From Lunularia cruciata (lineage: Eukaryota > Streptophyta > Marchantiopsida > Lunulariales > Lunulariaceae), in the NCBI GenBank assembly GCA_948567375.1, contig OX419761.1, forward strand, positions 23,562,501-23,626,500: a stretch of DNA of 64,000 bases, written 5' to 3'. Positions 36,660-49,738 of the stretch are shown here, one piece after another. Under the pieces are notes generated by a model, which worked only from the letters and a program-made list of their open reading frames with translations, had not been told where the DNA came from and made no database searches. Within the stretch, counting starts at the first letter, position 1, and the number at the start of each line of letters is the position of its first letter. Both the position numbers and the translations under genes were made by a program.

Positions 36660-39130
36660 GCTGTTGAAGGCAAAAGGAAGAGAAGAGTCAAAGAATGTTG
36701 ATGAGCCAAAGAAAGTGCATCAAGAGGTTAATTTCAAGGAAACCATTGTCCAAAAATTGAGTTTTGGTTTTCCTTGAAATACAAATATAAGTGATTTGTG
36801 TTTTTATTCCTTGCCCCATCCTCAATGGTGTAATCATACACAAATAAGAGTTCATCCACCTTGCTAGTCTTCTTTCTATATAAGGCTTGTTGAAGATGTA
36901 CTTCAAAGCTTTATGATTTATGACAATTGTAACCTTCTCTCCAATCAAGTAATATTAGAACTTCTTGAGACCAACAATCATTGCAAATCCTTTTGTGATT
37001 GAATAGTTTTTCTTTGCTAAGACCATTGTCCAAGCTATTGGATGATCATTTTCATTGTGGTCAAATTGACTAATAGTTCATCTTGAAGCTACATTGCAAA
37101 CATCAAAGTAAAGGATGAAAGGCTTAATCTAATTATGTTTAGCAAGAATTGGAGCTATAACAAGAGGTTGCTCTAATTCCTCAACAACTTTGAGAGCCTC
37201 CTTTTCCTCTGAAATCTCCATGTATTCTATATGTTTCTTCAATTCATGTAAATGGTCAATGCATAAGCCTTGTTGGACAATGAAAAAATGAATCTCCTAT
37301 ATTACACACCTATCAAGAATTTGTGCAACTTTGTGTAAAACCAATACCTAGATATATGATTTAGAGATGAAATTTGGTTTGGTAAAATATGGAAGGATGT
37401 TATAAATGATGGACTAAGTAGATCAGATAGAGGTATCACCAAAAGAGTACTTATACTAATAGGTCACAAACCAAAACATGCTTGGAAACTTTAGAATCAA
37501 TAGTTAGGCATATGATGTAGAGGTGAAAATTAGGGTGGTGACATTTGGAAGGATATTACACATGATTGAGAACATAGATCAGATATAGGTATCACCAAAA
37601 GAGCACTTTTACTAATAGAGAAAAAGCCAAAATAGACCTGAAAACTTCACAAGCAATTTTGGAGGCCTAAACAGATGAATTAGGCCTCAAAAAATGTGAA
37701 ACTTTGCCCCCAACAGAAGAATCAATGACTTTCCCTCCCCCCTGGTTTTCTCACCAAGAGCTTTCCAATGGTACCTCACTCATGTGATTGTAAGATTCCT
37801 ACAAGAAGATTCCCTAAAAGATTCCCTCTGGGCAAAGCTTGTTGGACCAACCAGATGAGACCAGGACTGATATGTCACCCATCCAAGCAAGTAATCTAAG
37901 GGTGGAGCTTGATGACAGGTCACCTATCCATGTACCTAATCCTATGTTGGAGCTTCCTTGGAGGAGATCCTCTTTGGCTATATAATAAAGAGAAGTTGCT
38001 CCTTTGGGGCATAAGAGGATTGAGTGTGAAATCTTTGTTTTCTCTCTTGTATCTCTCTTGAAGAGTTCTCTTGTCCTTGGAGTATTACGCTTTGTCAAAC
38101 TTGAAGGAAATCAAAGCTTTGAGATTTTCTTCATCTTTTCTTCATCCACTGATATTCTATCTCGGAAATGATATGCCTCAAAAATAGAACTTCTTCACAA
38201 CCAAAGATGCAGTTCTTGGAGTTGAATGATGCATTAGCCTCATCCAATCATCACAAGACCTTGATCAAGTGCTCAAGTTCTTTCTCCCATAGACACAAGA
38301 GTCATCAATGAAATCTCTCACAAATTTCCCAATGAAAGGTTCAAACACTATGTTCATGAACCTTTGAAATGAGGTTGGAGCATTATAAAGCCCAAATGCA
38401 TGACTTTGAAAGCATAAGTACCCAAAGGTGTGGTTAATATGGTAAGTTATTAATGCTCTTGTGCAATCTTGACTTGGTTATAGCCCTTATAACCATCCCT
38501 AAAATTGTATCTATCATGACTTGCAACCTCCTCCAAATTTCCATCAATGAATGATAAGGAGTCCTTCTTGGTAACGACATTGATCTTCTTGTAATCCGCA
38601 CATACTCAAATTTTGTCATTCTCATTCTTCACTATCACAATTGGAGACACCCATTGTGAATTTTCCACCAAAGGTAAACCCAACCTCTTTAAGATTATTA
38701 ATCTCTACCTTCACAAACAAAGCTATTAGTGGGCTAATGAAACATTTCTTTTGGCAAAGAGATCTTGTATATTTGGTGTTCCTCCAAGGTGACTTCATTG
38801 AGATCCTTGTAATTGAAAGAAATACATAGGTGAACTTGCAAAAATTGTCTTCAAATCTTACCTTCTCCTCCTTGGTAACATTTGGACCATACTTAAGTGC
38901 AGATGGTCTCTTCTTTATCTCTTCAAGTATCAATAGTGATTTGTCAAGATCATTCAAAACGTTTGGCTTAGGCAAAAAATCCATAGTAGACAAGGGATGC
39001 ATATCTAGTTTAGACTTAGATTATCCTCATCCAATGAGGTCTTCTACTCCATATTTGTATTCATACTTGAAGGTCCTTCTTTTGAAAAATCTTATTCCCA
39101 ATAATCAAAAGATGACATATCTGAATGTAC
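36660..39130 (-). pseudogene. Family-A gypsy pol relic: RT N-terminus to RNase H
   Basis: Minus-strand order: near 39002-38820 a pre-RT/RT leader (LKYGPNVTKEEKVRFEDNF), then RT similarity through about 38150, then RNase H near 36950-36820 (IVINHKALKYIFNKPYIERR). The RT part resembles 41880-42540 in the neighbouring family-A element at nucleotide level (for example 38390-38620 against 42360-42540). About 37330-38100 contains sequence not obviously pol, including two similar copies (about 37330-37470 and 37490-37630), so an insertion is likely. Possibly the 3' continuation of the older family-A copy whose 5' end is at 47782-50641. Confidence 0.55.
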
Positions 39131-39371
39131 AATGTGGTTAGTTACATGGTTTGATAGTCGAATTGTAGTACCATTAAATGTAAAAAAATTATTAATCAAA
39201 ATTTTCAGTTTTTATATATAGAAAAGATGTCCAATGTCCATTCTAGAGGGAGAATGTGAGCAAATTCAGGTATTTAGGTTATTCAAGAAGTAGTACTCAT
39301 TTTGGTTTCCTTTGGAAAATAGTTTGTTTTTTTTCCTTCAAGAAAGAATGTTACCATGCCTTTGGAAGTCC

Positions 39372-40053
39372 TATGAGCTCGCTTGTCTCTCAGTCAAGAT
39401 AATTGCTATTAAAGTAGCACACCATGGACTAAGAAGGCAAAGAACTCAAACTCTATCACACACTTCCAAGGCTAAAACTCCAAGGCACATTCAAGACTCA
39501 AGTCATTGCTTACTAGATAATTTAATGAGAGAGAGAGTTTCAAATGAAAGAATTTTGAACATCTTTTCATCCCTAGTTTATATATTTGTGAAATAGTTAC
39601 ACACCAATGTTACTAATTATCAAAAAACTCAAGTTACTAAGCAAAAAAGTCACATAAAATCTAAAGGAATATCTGAGCTCATGGGTATAATCGTGTAAAC
39701 ATAGAGTCTTATCTTGACTCAACAAGTAAATCAAGGATTCTACCACATAGGTTATCCATAAACTATAGAAAATTTCAAACCAAAAAGGTTTGTGGATCCA
39801 AAGTTCTCAACTCTATCATCAAAACCAAAAAATTTAGGAATAAAACAAAGTCAATACATTAGAATCCAAAATAGTGGTACTCACTCTTTCAGCTTCATCT
39901 AAAGTAGTTCACCTCTATCTTGGCTATGATTAATTGTAGCTAATCATGGCTAAAAGAGAAGCTTGGTTAATTCTATATAAATTATATCTTTCAACTACTT
40001 GCAATACCAAACCAAATATCCCCATAAAGCATAGTATATCAATGGGTGTTATA
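39372..40053 (-). repeat. Family-A 3' LTR
   Basis: Matches 47072-47781 and 49739-50641 in the same orientation and 27373-28060 in the opposite one. Shared words include ACCATGGACTAAGAAGGCAA, GTAACTCAAGTTACT-like TTACTAATTATC and GACTCAACAAGTAAATCAAG. The LTR start (upper coordinate) is approximate. Confidence 0.7.
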
Positions 40054-40139
40054 TTTACCACCCAGATTGCACTTTGTCCTTGGGGTGAAGCTCTCTAGTT
40101 TTTATGACATAACTTCAATTTATCATAGTTAATCCTATC

Positions 40140-41440
40140 AAAGTATATTCCTTTTAACTCCTTCAAATCATAGGTATAATTGCTTCACATCTTCCTCATT
40201 ATCAAAGGTCCAAAGCAATTAGGCAAAAAATATTTTGCACCCTCTTGAATTGAATAGAATCAAAAAATATTACCCAATCACTATTTTTAAGTGCTCTACC
40301 TTCTTCTTTCCTTGCCTCTTGTCATAACTCTCCTTTTTTACCTTAAGGCTTGCTCCACACTATAACAACTTCTCTTGCCTCCTCTAATTCCATGATTTAA
40401 TCCTTCCTTGACTTCTCTACATCAACTCCTTGTGCCTTCTTTAATTTCCTATGTATGAATTGGAAGGTAGAAAGATCAAAGTGAATAGGTAAAGTAGACT
40501 CAATACCATATACAATATGAAATAGATAATACAAAATGAATTGTTTGATGTTTTTCTTATTTCTCCAAAAAAACTCATGAGTTCTCTTGCCCCAATGATG
40601 TTTTGCATCTTCAATTATTGCATCTTTTGCCACTATCATGCAGAAGGTTTGATTGGTTTGATCTCTACCAAGCCATCGGATTTTGGCTTATAGGATGTCA
40701 TCACTCTATATGTGATAGAGAAATGTCATAATATGGTTGTATTGATGCTTTTTGTAAACTCTCCTCCTCTATCCAAAACCAAGTCCAAAGAGCAAGCAAA
40801 CCTAGTGATGATGCGTTCATAGAGAAATCTACCAAGTTCATCTTCATTCTTATCTCTTAGTGGTCTAGTCAAAGCGGGTTGATACTAGACCACTTTGTAA
40901 GGTAATCAATAACTACCACAATATACCAAATTTTCCTTGGAGTTCTATTAAGAAGACCTACAAAGTCAATCCTCCACTTCTCAAAAGGTCCTAACAATGG
41001 AATTGATCTAAGAAGTGAAGTGGAGGTAGACTTTCTAGCAAAAGCTTGACAGAAATTACAAGTTTTTCAATAATCAAGACAATCCTTGAAAATCTCCTTC
41101 CAATGATATTTTACATCTAGAATCTTGAAAGAAATCACCTTTCATACAAAGTGACTCCCACACATCAAACCATCATGAAAATCCTTCATGAATAGGATAG
41201 AATCCTCCTTACCCACTTCTCTTCAAAGAAGACCATTTTCTCCTTGATGAAAAAGAATAGACTCCACCAGTGTGTAAGGTCTAGATCTTACAACAAGGGT
41301 CTGCCTCTCCTTAGCATGCATCCTACATGGATAGTTACCTCTTGTAACAAAGTCCAAAATCTCCTTGTATACCATTTGAATCTCTTGAATGATTGAGATT
41401 ATCATAAGCTCTTCATTTAGGAAAGGATCATCCACTTACT
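40140..41440 (-). pseudogene. Family-A integrase relic
   Basis: Near 41435-41223 the minus strand reads FLNEELMIISI, ILDFVTRGNYPCRMHAKERQ and YTLVESILFHQGENGLL, the linker between RNase H and the integrase zinc domain of gypsy pols. The core (about 41200-40650) is recognised only by position. Near 40639-40397 is WGKRTHEFF and FHIVYGIESTLPIHFDL, the end of the core ahead of the C-terminal domain. The 3' LTR follows after about 340 bp. Multiple stops; non-functional. Confidence 0.65.
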
Positions 41441-41479
41441 CAATTCCATCATGATCATAAGATAACAATTCAAACATTT

Positions 41480-42540
41480 TTACGTTTCTGCCTTGGGCTA
41501 TCCTTAATGGTGTAACCATACTCAAATAAGAATATCATCCATCTTCCTAACCTTCCTTCCATATTTAGCTTATTAAAGATGTACTTCAAAGCCTTGTGAT
41601 CTATGGAATTGGAGGCCTTCTCTCCAATCAAGTAGTGTAAAAACTTCTTGAGACCAAATATCAGTACAAACCCTTCCCTTTCTATGACTGAATAGTTTCT
41701 CTTTGCTAAAACTATTTATCACTTGCATTAGTTATTGGATAATCATGTTTATCTTGGTTTAATTGATTAAGAATGCATCTTATAGTTATAGTGGAAGCAT
41801 TATTGTAAATGATAGTTATAATAGAAGCATTATTGTAAATGATGAAAGGCTTTCTCCAATCAAGTTTAAGAATTAGAATCATAACAAAAGATTGTTTAAG
41901 ATACTCAAAAGCTTTGAGAGCCTTTTGTCTTCCAATTCACCATGTATTCTACACCAATTCTTCATGTAAATGGTCAATGAATAAGTGTTATTGGAAAATA
42001 AAAAGATAAACCTACTATAATACCCAACCATCCCCAAGAATTGGCCTAACTTTCTCAAGCTTGAAGGGAATGGAAATCGTGAGATTTTCCTTAGCTTTTC
42101 AAGATCCACTTTTATTCCATTGTCAAGAATGATATGCCCCTAAAATAGACGCTCTTCACAACCAAAGATGAATTTCTCTAGGTTGAGTGATGTATTTGCC
42201 TCATCAAAGCATTGCATGACCTTGATCAAATGCTCCAAGTGATCCTCCTTGCGCCCATAAATACAGAAGTTCTCATTGAAATCCCTCACAAATTTGCCAA
42301 TGACTGGTTCAAACATTTTGATCATGAACTATTAAAATGTAATTGGAGCATTATAGAGCCCAAAGGGCATGATCTTGAAAGCAAAATTACCCCAAGGTGT
42401 GGTGAATATGGTGAGTTGTTGATGTTATGGTGCAAAATTGATTTGGTTATAGCCACTATAACCATCCCAAAAACTATATCTCTTATGACCCGTGACCTCC
42501 TCTAGGATTTCATCTATGAATGGCAAGGAGTAGTAATCTT
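41480..42540 (-). pseudogene. Family-A reverse transcriptase / RNase H relic
   Basis: In 42325-42140 the minus strand reads VIGKFVRDFNENFCIYGRKE then HLIKVMQCFDEANTSLNLEK, the RT palm. The catalytic D-D pair is replaced (FNENFCIYG where relatives have two Asp), so it could not polymerise. The connection follows in 42109-41980 (LGQFLGMVGYYSRF). RNase H near 41700-41500 is recognised mainly by similarity to 36690-36950. A 30-bp tandem duplication sits at 41783-41842. Confidence 0.65.
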
Positions 42541-42549
42541 TCTTGGTGA

Positions 42550-43340
42550 TAGTTATGACAACCCAACAAGTATCACTTTTGCAATAATCAGTAAGTAATT
42601 ATTCATTCCCATAGAGATATGAGTAAAAAATGGTCAAATACAAAGTAAAAGTAACAACATAGTTCTTCTTGGTTGTATCTTTAGTCTCTTGGGTAGAAAC
42701 CACACCCAAAAGAGAGAAAAAAGCTCTCAATTGTGGCATGGTCATAGATTACAACACTCATAAATCACAATTCTTCAAATCTTTTCAAATTGATACTGAT
42801 TGTGATGATTCAATTGTTTCAAAGTAACCTACTTCACCTTAGAATTGCATCCATCCCTCCATTGAAGGTATAACTTCCTCACTCAAAATTGCTTCACATC
42901 AAACAAGTATTGTAATCACAAATATAGAATACTAGCAACACTACAATTCTTCATAGATCTATCAAGGCATTTCTTTGCTTGCACTCCACAGAAGATCAAA
43001 TACAAAAAATCAAATCAGAGCATGCAAAATCCAACATCTAACACACTCCAATTGCGATTTGAACATCTCCAAACACTCACAAACTCACCCATGATTGATA
43101 CTCAAAATTAAGCTAAAATGACAAGCATTGAGTGTTAGCGCTTTGCTTTACTCAACCTCAAAACTGAATATTGAATAACAAGACTGCAAATTTTTGCTTT
43201 AAAGAGGAAAAACACTCAACAATTACCTAAACTATCTAAATTGCTTCAATTGCTACTTACACATCTCTAGATCTGAAGTAACACTCTTTCACTTCATATC
43301 TATCGCTTTAGATCTCAATCAAATACTCCTAATGCAATCC
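42550..43340 (-). repeat. B-like LTR inserted in the family-A element
   Basis: Contains TCTCTTGGGTAGAAACCAC (plus strand, near 42690), resembling the CTTCTTGGGCAAAAACCAC part of the family-B LTR near 20290, and other weakly similar blocks. It lies directly downstream, on the minus strand, of a coiled-coil frame, the arrangement seen at 20180-21990. Boundaries uncertain. Confidence 0.4.
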
Positions 43341-44870
43341 CACTTCTACTTCTACTTTAGCTTCTACACTCAAATTACCTACAAGTGCTTCCTTCACTTG
43401 GGTTCATTAATGACTTCTATATCTTCTTCTATTTCTATCATATCTTCACTCCAAACTGAAATTGATGTCATAATCCTACTAACTACAGTCTTGTTTTCTA
43501 TCCTAACTTCTTTCACTTACTCAAGTAACTCACCCAAAGTCACCTACACTCCTACTTCATCTACTTTGCATCTGGTTTTTACATGTCTCTCTAAACTACT
43601 ATGAATTTTGTTTAAGTTTGTTCTAACTAAATCTAATCTGAGATAAACATTGTCTCCTACTTCTATCATTTTCCTATCTACTTTGTCTTTAAGACAAATC
43701 AAGAAATTGTTCATATCCACATCTTTTACCTTTCTATTCTGAGTTTCTTGCACATGCAACTTCAATTGCATGTGCAAGAACCCTAAACCCTTGAAAAACT
43801 CAAGCAAGTGCGCCTCCTCCATCCTTATCTTAGCATTAGTGTTGAACATCATGTTCACTCTTCTCACAATTTTCTCCATTGATCCCAATGTCTTCTCTAG
43901 CACTAACTCCTCCCAAGTCCTCTCTTCTTCCAAGTTCTCTCAAAGTTAAGCTCCTCCACAAGCTTACTATTAACCTCTTCTTCTCTACACACAATGAAGA
44001 GTCTAAGCTTCTATGCTTTTGATCCGGGCTTGCAACCTTTCTTTGATCTCTACTTGATAATTCACATTGGTCCAATCCTTCTCTACTACAACAAATTGCA
44101 ATTTCTCCAACTCTTGCTCACTCATTACTACAATGGCCTTGGAGTGTATTACCTTGAGTTAAGCATCATGGAATTCTTCTTTTGATTGCTTGAATGCTGT
44201 CTTTTGCTTCTTCAATTCCTTTTCTTGATATTTTAGATCAGTCCTATGCTTCTCAAAACTCTCTTGTAGATCCTCTAGACATTTTTTTAGAAAGAACCAC
44301 ATCAACCCAAAGTACTTTGGCTTCTTCTTCTCCTTGGATCACTTGTTCTCTCAACTATAAGACTTCATTGCTTAGATGCTTCACCACTTACAACTCATCC
44401 TTCACCTCCAAATGATCTCTTTGCATCTTCTTCTTCTTCTTCTTCTTCTTCTGCTGCAACTGCAATAGTAAGGGATAGACAATCTTTGACAAATAACTTA
44501 CTCCTTGCACTCTTCCTCACCCTTGTCTCTGGCAAGCAATTCTTTTGAAGGTGCCTTGCCCCAAAGTCTTGATCTCCTTACCTTGAGGTTGATTCCTTTT
44601 GAGCTTTCTTCATCTTCCTTGGCTTGGCTTGGTCTTGGATGTGCAAGCTATAGACTTTGTCTTGATCTTTCCCATGGCTGGAATACCAATCTTGGCTCTT
44701 CATCTCGCTCCTCCAAGATATCTACCTTGGGTTACTCAAGTTATTGGGTGTCTCCTCCCTCCATGCATTCAATCTTTGCATGGAACTCCTGATCATCAAC
44801 CTTAGCCACTTCTTCTATTGAGTATTGGATCTTAGGTTCTCCTTCACTTTCATTGCTTGACTCCTTGCAC
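43341..44870 (-). pseudogene. Coiled-coil ORF relic between family-A gag and RT
   Basis: Minus-strand frames rich in Glu, Lys, Leu and Arg, such as 43933-43544 (EELVLEKTLGSMEKIVRRVN, NNFLICLKDKVDRKMIEVGD) and the run coded by the CTT microsatellite at 44426-44452. No catalytic motif. Resembles the coiled-coil relics at 21075-21990 and 23900-25146 in composition and in being followed by a B-like LTR. I infer a separate element inserted here. A perfect 15-bp inverted repeat lies at 43745-43780. Confidence 0.4.
43745..43780. repeat. Perfect 15-bp inverted repeat, 6-bp loop
   Basis: TTCTTGCACATGCAA, six bases, then its exact reverse complement. Lies inside the coiled-coil relic. Confidence 0.9.
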
Positions 44871-44875
44871 TTTAA

Positions 44876-46217
44876 CTAATACTTGTGGAAGAGCACTTTA
44901 ACTACTACTTGTAGTGCAACCCTTGCCACAAAAGTATCAGAAGGTCCACCATACTTGTAGCCTTGAGGAGGATGCACAACCTCCTTCACCACCAAATCAC
45001 TCTCATCCTCTTCCAAACTCTCCTCCATACAAGTTGCAATCTTGATAGCTTCAACCTTGGAAGAAGGTTTCTCATATCTCACCTTGCTTCTTATTTGTGG
45101 TCTCAACCCTCCCAAAATATTCTTGTTGAGCATGGCTCTTATGCCAATGATAATTTTCTCCATATCATCCCTACCCGTCCTCAATACTATGTGAAATCTG
45201 GACTCTAACTTCTCCACTCTTTTTACATAGACTCTTAATTTCTCTCCATTTCCTTGTTTAAAGAAGGTAACCTTACTCATCAATCTCTCATAACTCTCAT
45301 ATGGAAGGAAGTTCTCAATGAGTGCTAAATGCCCATCTCTCCTCTCTCTTTTGGTATTACACTCATACCATGTAAGGGCTGCATCTTCAAAGAAATCTAG
45401 TAATAATGAGGCCCATTCTTCCTCCTCTCATTGTTTCTTATGCAAGCTCTCTTGAAGTCTCTCATAAAAGCTTCCACATTTTCTCCATCTTTGCCAAAGA
45501 AAAGCAGAAGTTTCCCCATCTTAACCCCTCACTACCTTTCTTTTCTCTCAATTTGTTCTTTTCTTTTCTCTTACTCTATAAATAATAGAGTATATACATG
45601 ATTAACACCATTTGAGAGTAATCCACCCTAGGGAACACAAAAGGTTCAAGTTACTCCAAGATTTTTATAGCAACATCAAATTCTAGAGTGTATACTATAC
45701 CTCATAGATAGTTTATCCATAATTTGAAAGATTATCTCCATCATTAATCTTGAGAAATAGGTGATGAAGGTGGTAGTATTTCTATAGTTGTACTAAGACT
45801 CTCTCCAAGATCCTTCACCAAAGTCTTCAAAAGAGCTTTTACTCTACTACACTCATGTCCTTTTGGATGTCCTTCCACTCCACAAACCTCACAGAACTCC
45901 TTGGTCTTAGATCTTTTCCTTCCTAATCTTGGTAAAGAATATCCAACATGCAAACCCAAGTCAAGTAAACCTCTCCTTTCTCTCAACCTCTTTCTCTCAA
46001 AGGTCAATGGACATGAACTTGCCTTATGTTACTTCTCTCTACATAAAAAGCACTTAGACTCACTCTTTCCTCCAAGTGGTGTATGCTTTTGGATCCTCTC
46101 AACACTCTTTTTAAATTCTATTCTAAACCCTTTCATACTCAAATCCACTCCTACAATCACCTCAAACCCTTGGGGAACTTTACATAGCCTTAATTTCCAC
46201 TCTTGGTGACCCTCCAT
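44876..46217 (-). pseudogene. Family-A gag relic with zinc-knuckle-like motifs
   Basis: Three frames on the minus strand. 46217-46029 begins MEGHQEWKLRLCKVPQGFEV and ends with a Cys pair CFLC. 46007-45744 holds CEVCGVEGHPKGHEC, an atypical CCHC-like knuckle. 45283-44876 is capsid-like (VYVKRVEKLESRFHIVLRTG, then GGLRPQIRSKVRYEKPSSKV), which in plant gypsy gags precedes the knuckle, so the order is unusual or the frames are exons of different parts. A matching set exists at 47809-48918. Broken by stops. Confidence 0.55.
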
Positions 46218-47071
46218 GTTCCTAAGATGAGTCTAAACACTCAAACATGCTTTTTGTTGCTCTCACACTTCTCATGTACGAGATCTCAACTCTATAAAAT
46301 TGACCCCTCCTCACAATTTCACTAAATTCTCTCAATTGGTATGTCATATTCCTTAAAAAATCTAAACTTGATCACAAACCTAGGGTGTCCTCTCTTGATA
46401 AATTCCAGATCTTTTCATTGAGCCATTTGGCCTAAGCACCTTTCTATTCAACACACGTATTTCAGATTTGGTCTGAAAACCACCCCCTTCACTTTAAAAA
46501 CTCAGAACTCCTTGTGCAGGAACAATTTATCACTAATCTTGAGCAAAAGGTAGGATAAAATGCACTGAATTATCTTGGAAAGTTTCAAAACAATCCATTG
46601 AAAATTGAAGAAATGGTAGACTTTGTATAAATTTCCAAAGAGCATGTAGTTTCAAGAAGAGTTTGCCTTGTCAACTTTCAAAAATTCTAGCTCAATGCAT
46701 GTATTAGCTCTCACAATAATTTCAAGTGTGATAATTCAAGAATAACCCAAGATATCATGTATAGAAATTCAAGGCTAAATCTCAAACTTGAGATTTTTCC
46801 CAAAATCACCGTAATCCCTCAAATCTACAATCCATCTCACACAATCTCTCCAAATCCTCTCATGTGTACAAGATGTACAATACAACCTCAAAGATATCAT
46901 AATGAACCTCAGGGTATAAAAATGGGTCTTGGTTCTCTAACATAAATTCAAATCTCTCCTCCTCTAATGTTCTCTCCAAGTGAGCTCTAATAGCCTCTTT
47001 TTGTCTAATATAGAATTGTACGCAAAGTATTATCTTGCCTTTTGGAGAGGTCCCAACAATGGAACTAAAAA

Positions 47072-47781
47072 TGTGAGCTGGCCTGTCTCTCACTCAAAAT
47101 GAATCTCTGATGGTTATTATGGTAGCGCACCATGGACTAAGAAGGCAAAGAGCGCCAACTCCATCATACTCCTCCAAGGCTCAAACCATTGCTCACTAGA
47201 GAACTGAATGAGAAAAATATAATTGCAAATAAAAGGATGATGAGTACCTCCTCACCCCTAGTTTATAAACTTGTGAAATAGCTATGTACCAAAGTTACTA
47301 ATTATTTGAGTAACTCAAGTTACTAGGCTAAAAGTCAAATAAAGTGAAAAAGCTAAAGGAATATCCATACTCATGAGAATATTCTCCTAAGCATATGGTC
47401 TTATCTTGATCCAACCACTTAGTCAAGAATTCCTTCACATGGGCTTTCCTTGTTTGGTTGAGTGGTTTCAGATGGAGATGGAATTGCACGCTATAGAAGA
47501 ATTTGAACAAAAAGGTTTGTGGGTCCAAGAGTTCTCAACTTTTCTTCAAAGCCAAACACCTAGGAATAATATCAAGTCAATACACTAGAATCCAAAATAG
47601 TGGTGCTCATATTTTCCACTTCCTCTAAAGTAAGATCTCCTTTTTCTTAGCTATGACTAACTTTAGCTGATAATGACTAATGTAGAACCATCCTTTATCT
47701 CTATATAAATAATATCTTCAATTAATTATAATACCAAACTAAATATTACAATAACACATACATGAAAAAATGTGTATTACA
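47072..47781 (-). repeat. Family-A 5' LTR
   Basis: On the minus strand it runs from TGTAATACACA (47781) to GGCCAGCTCACA (47072), 710 bp. A few bases beyond is a run beginning TTAGTTCCATTGTTGG where a primer-binding site would be; the tRNA is not recognised. Confidence 0.75.
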
Positions 47782-47808
47782 GTCTATGGTAGGTGCAATT
47801 TGGGCAAT

Positions 47809-48918
47809 TCATTTGGATGTAAACTCTATCTTTATAAAATAACAATTTTTGTTACTGAAATTTGTAGTTGGTTGGCCTTTTGTATATGGATAGTTTTCAT
47901 AACTCTTAAGCACTCCCCAAAATAAAATTTCCACCTCTCTCTTCTCCCATAGTTGCTCTAAATTAAACTTGATAGCTTGCAAGTTGCTTTGTGATTTTTT
48001 GAAGTAGATCCTTTGGTGGAGGTACAAGAACTAGCACAACTACTAGATGTGGTGCAACCCTTGCCACCAAAGGATCAAAAGCCCTACCATACTTGTAGAA
48101 GATACACAACCTCTTTCACTACCAAATCACTTTCATACCTTTGTAGACTCTCCTCCACCATACTTGTAGACTTATGGAAGATGCACAACCTCCTTCACCA
48201 CCAAAGCACTCTCATCCACTTCCAAACTCTCTTCTATACAAAGCACATTCTTGATAGCTTCTCCTGTGAAAGAAGGTTTCTCATACCTCAACTTATTTTG
48301 AAAATATAGGAGTATTGAAACCATAGTTTCAATACCCCCATATAAAATAAAGGTTCAAGTTGCTCCAAAATTTTCACCATACAATCAAATCTTAAATTGC
48401 ATATTTAAACACTTATGGATAGTTTATCCATCAACTAAAAGATTCACTCTCTCACTAACCTTGAGTACTATCTAATGATGATAATTTCTCTATAGTGGTA
48501 CTAAGACTCTCTCCAAGATCCTTCACTAAGGTCTAAAAAATTGTTAGAACTCCATGACACCCATGCCCTTTGAACTTCTTTCCACTCCACAACTCCTTGG
48601 CTCTAGATCTTCTTCCTCCCAATCTTTGGGAAGACGGCCCAACGTGCAATCCCAAGTCAAGTAAACCTTTATGTCATTCAATCTATTGGTCTAAAAGCTT
48701 AGTGAACGTGAAATGAACTTATGTCTCTTTGTATAAGCACTTAGGATCACTCTTCCCATCAGGGGGTAATTTTTTTGAATCTTCTTAACACTCTCTTCAA
48801 ATTTTACTCTAAACTCCCCTTTCTTCACATTAACCACTACTATCATCTCAAACCCTTGGGTAACCTTGCACAACCTTAACTTCCACTCCTTATTACCCTT
48901 GATGATGATTATAAACAC
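47809..48918 (-). pseudogene. Gag relic of the older family-A element
   Basis: 48918-48691 reads EWKLRLCKVTQGFEM, matching 46217-46029 in the younger copy. The region near 48280-48130 encodes KPSF and EESLEVDESALVVKEVVHL, matching 45070-44970. 48027-47809 continues with a Lys/Gln-rich frame. A 10-bp inverted repeat with a 4-base loop is at 48312-48335. Non-functional. Confidence 0.55.
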
Positions 48919-49738
48919 TCAAATATGCTTTTAGTTGTTTTTAAACTCCTCATGCATGTCCTCATCTTTAGAAATAGACCACTCTAAATAGTATCAAACA
49001 TTATTCCCAAATGATAGATCAAACTCTTCTAAAATTTTGAATATGTAATTTCTACTTTAGTGCATCTTCTCCTTCAAAATTTTAACTCTTTTCATTAAGC
49101 CAATTTGCCAAACCACTTCTCTATTCATCATACATCTTTCTAGATTTGGACAAAAATTTACCTTCACTTCAAACATTCATAACTTCCTTAAAGATATGAC
49201 ACTTACCATCTATGTTTTGGGCCAAAAGATTTCACATCTACCACCACATTTTCCTAGAGATTTTTAAGGCAATCTAATTCAAAATGATGAAATATTGAAT
49301 TTTATACAAAATCCAAAGAGCATGTAGTTGTTGGTAGTACCTTACCCAACCAATTCTAGAAATTCTAGCTCAATGAATGTAATGTATCTTAGTGTAATTC
49401 AAAGTGTCCCAACTAAAGAATAAACCAATCTACTATCCATGAAAATTTCAAGTCCATATCTCAAACTTTAAAATTTTCCAAAAATCAAGGTAATTTCCAA
49501 TATCTAAGGTACACCTCAAATTATCCTTCCAAATACTTTCACATATATAAGATATATAATATCAATTCAAAAACATCATATGAACTAAAAGGTGTAAAAA
49601 TGGGTCTAGGTTTTCTAATATCCTCTCCTCATATTCTCTCCAAGTGAACTCTTGTAGCCTTCTTCTATCTAAGATAGAATTGTATGTAGAACATTTTTCT
49701 TGCTTTCTAGAAAGGTTTTGAACAATGGAACCAAAATT

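Larger units (their letters stand above)
39372..47781 (-). mobile_element. Family-A Ty3/gypsy retrotransposon, both LTRs, internally invaded
   Basis: Read on the minus strand: 5' LTR 47781-47072, gag frames 46217-44876, a probable foreign coiled-coil/LTR insertion 44870-42550, RT and RNase H 42540-41480, integrase 41440-40140, 3' LTR 40053-39372. Order and spacing fit one element of about 6 kb plus a 2.3-kb insert. The flanks share GACT next to the LTR ends (read on the minus strand), suggestive of a decayed target duplication. All genes carry stops. Four LTR copies of this family lie in the window. Confidence 0.7.
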
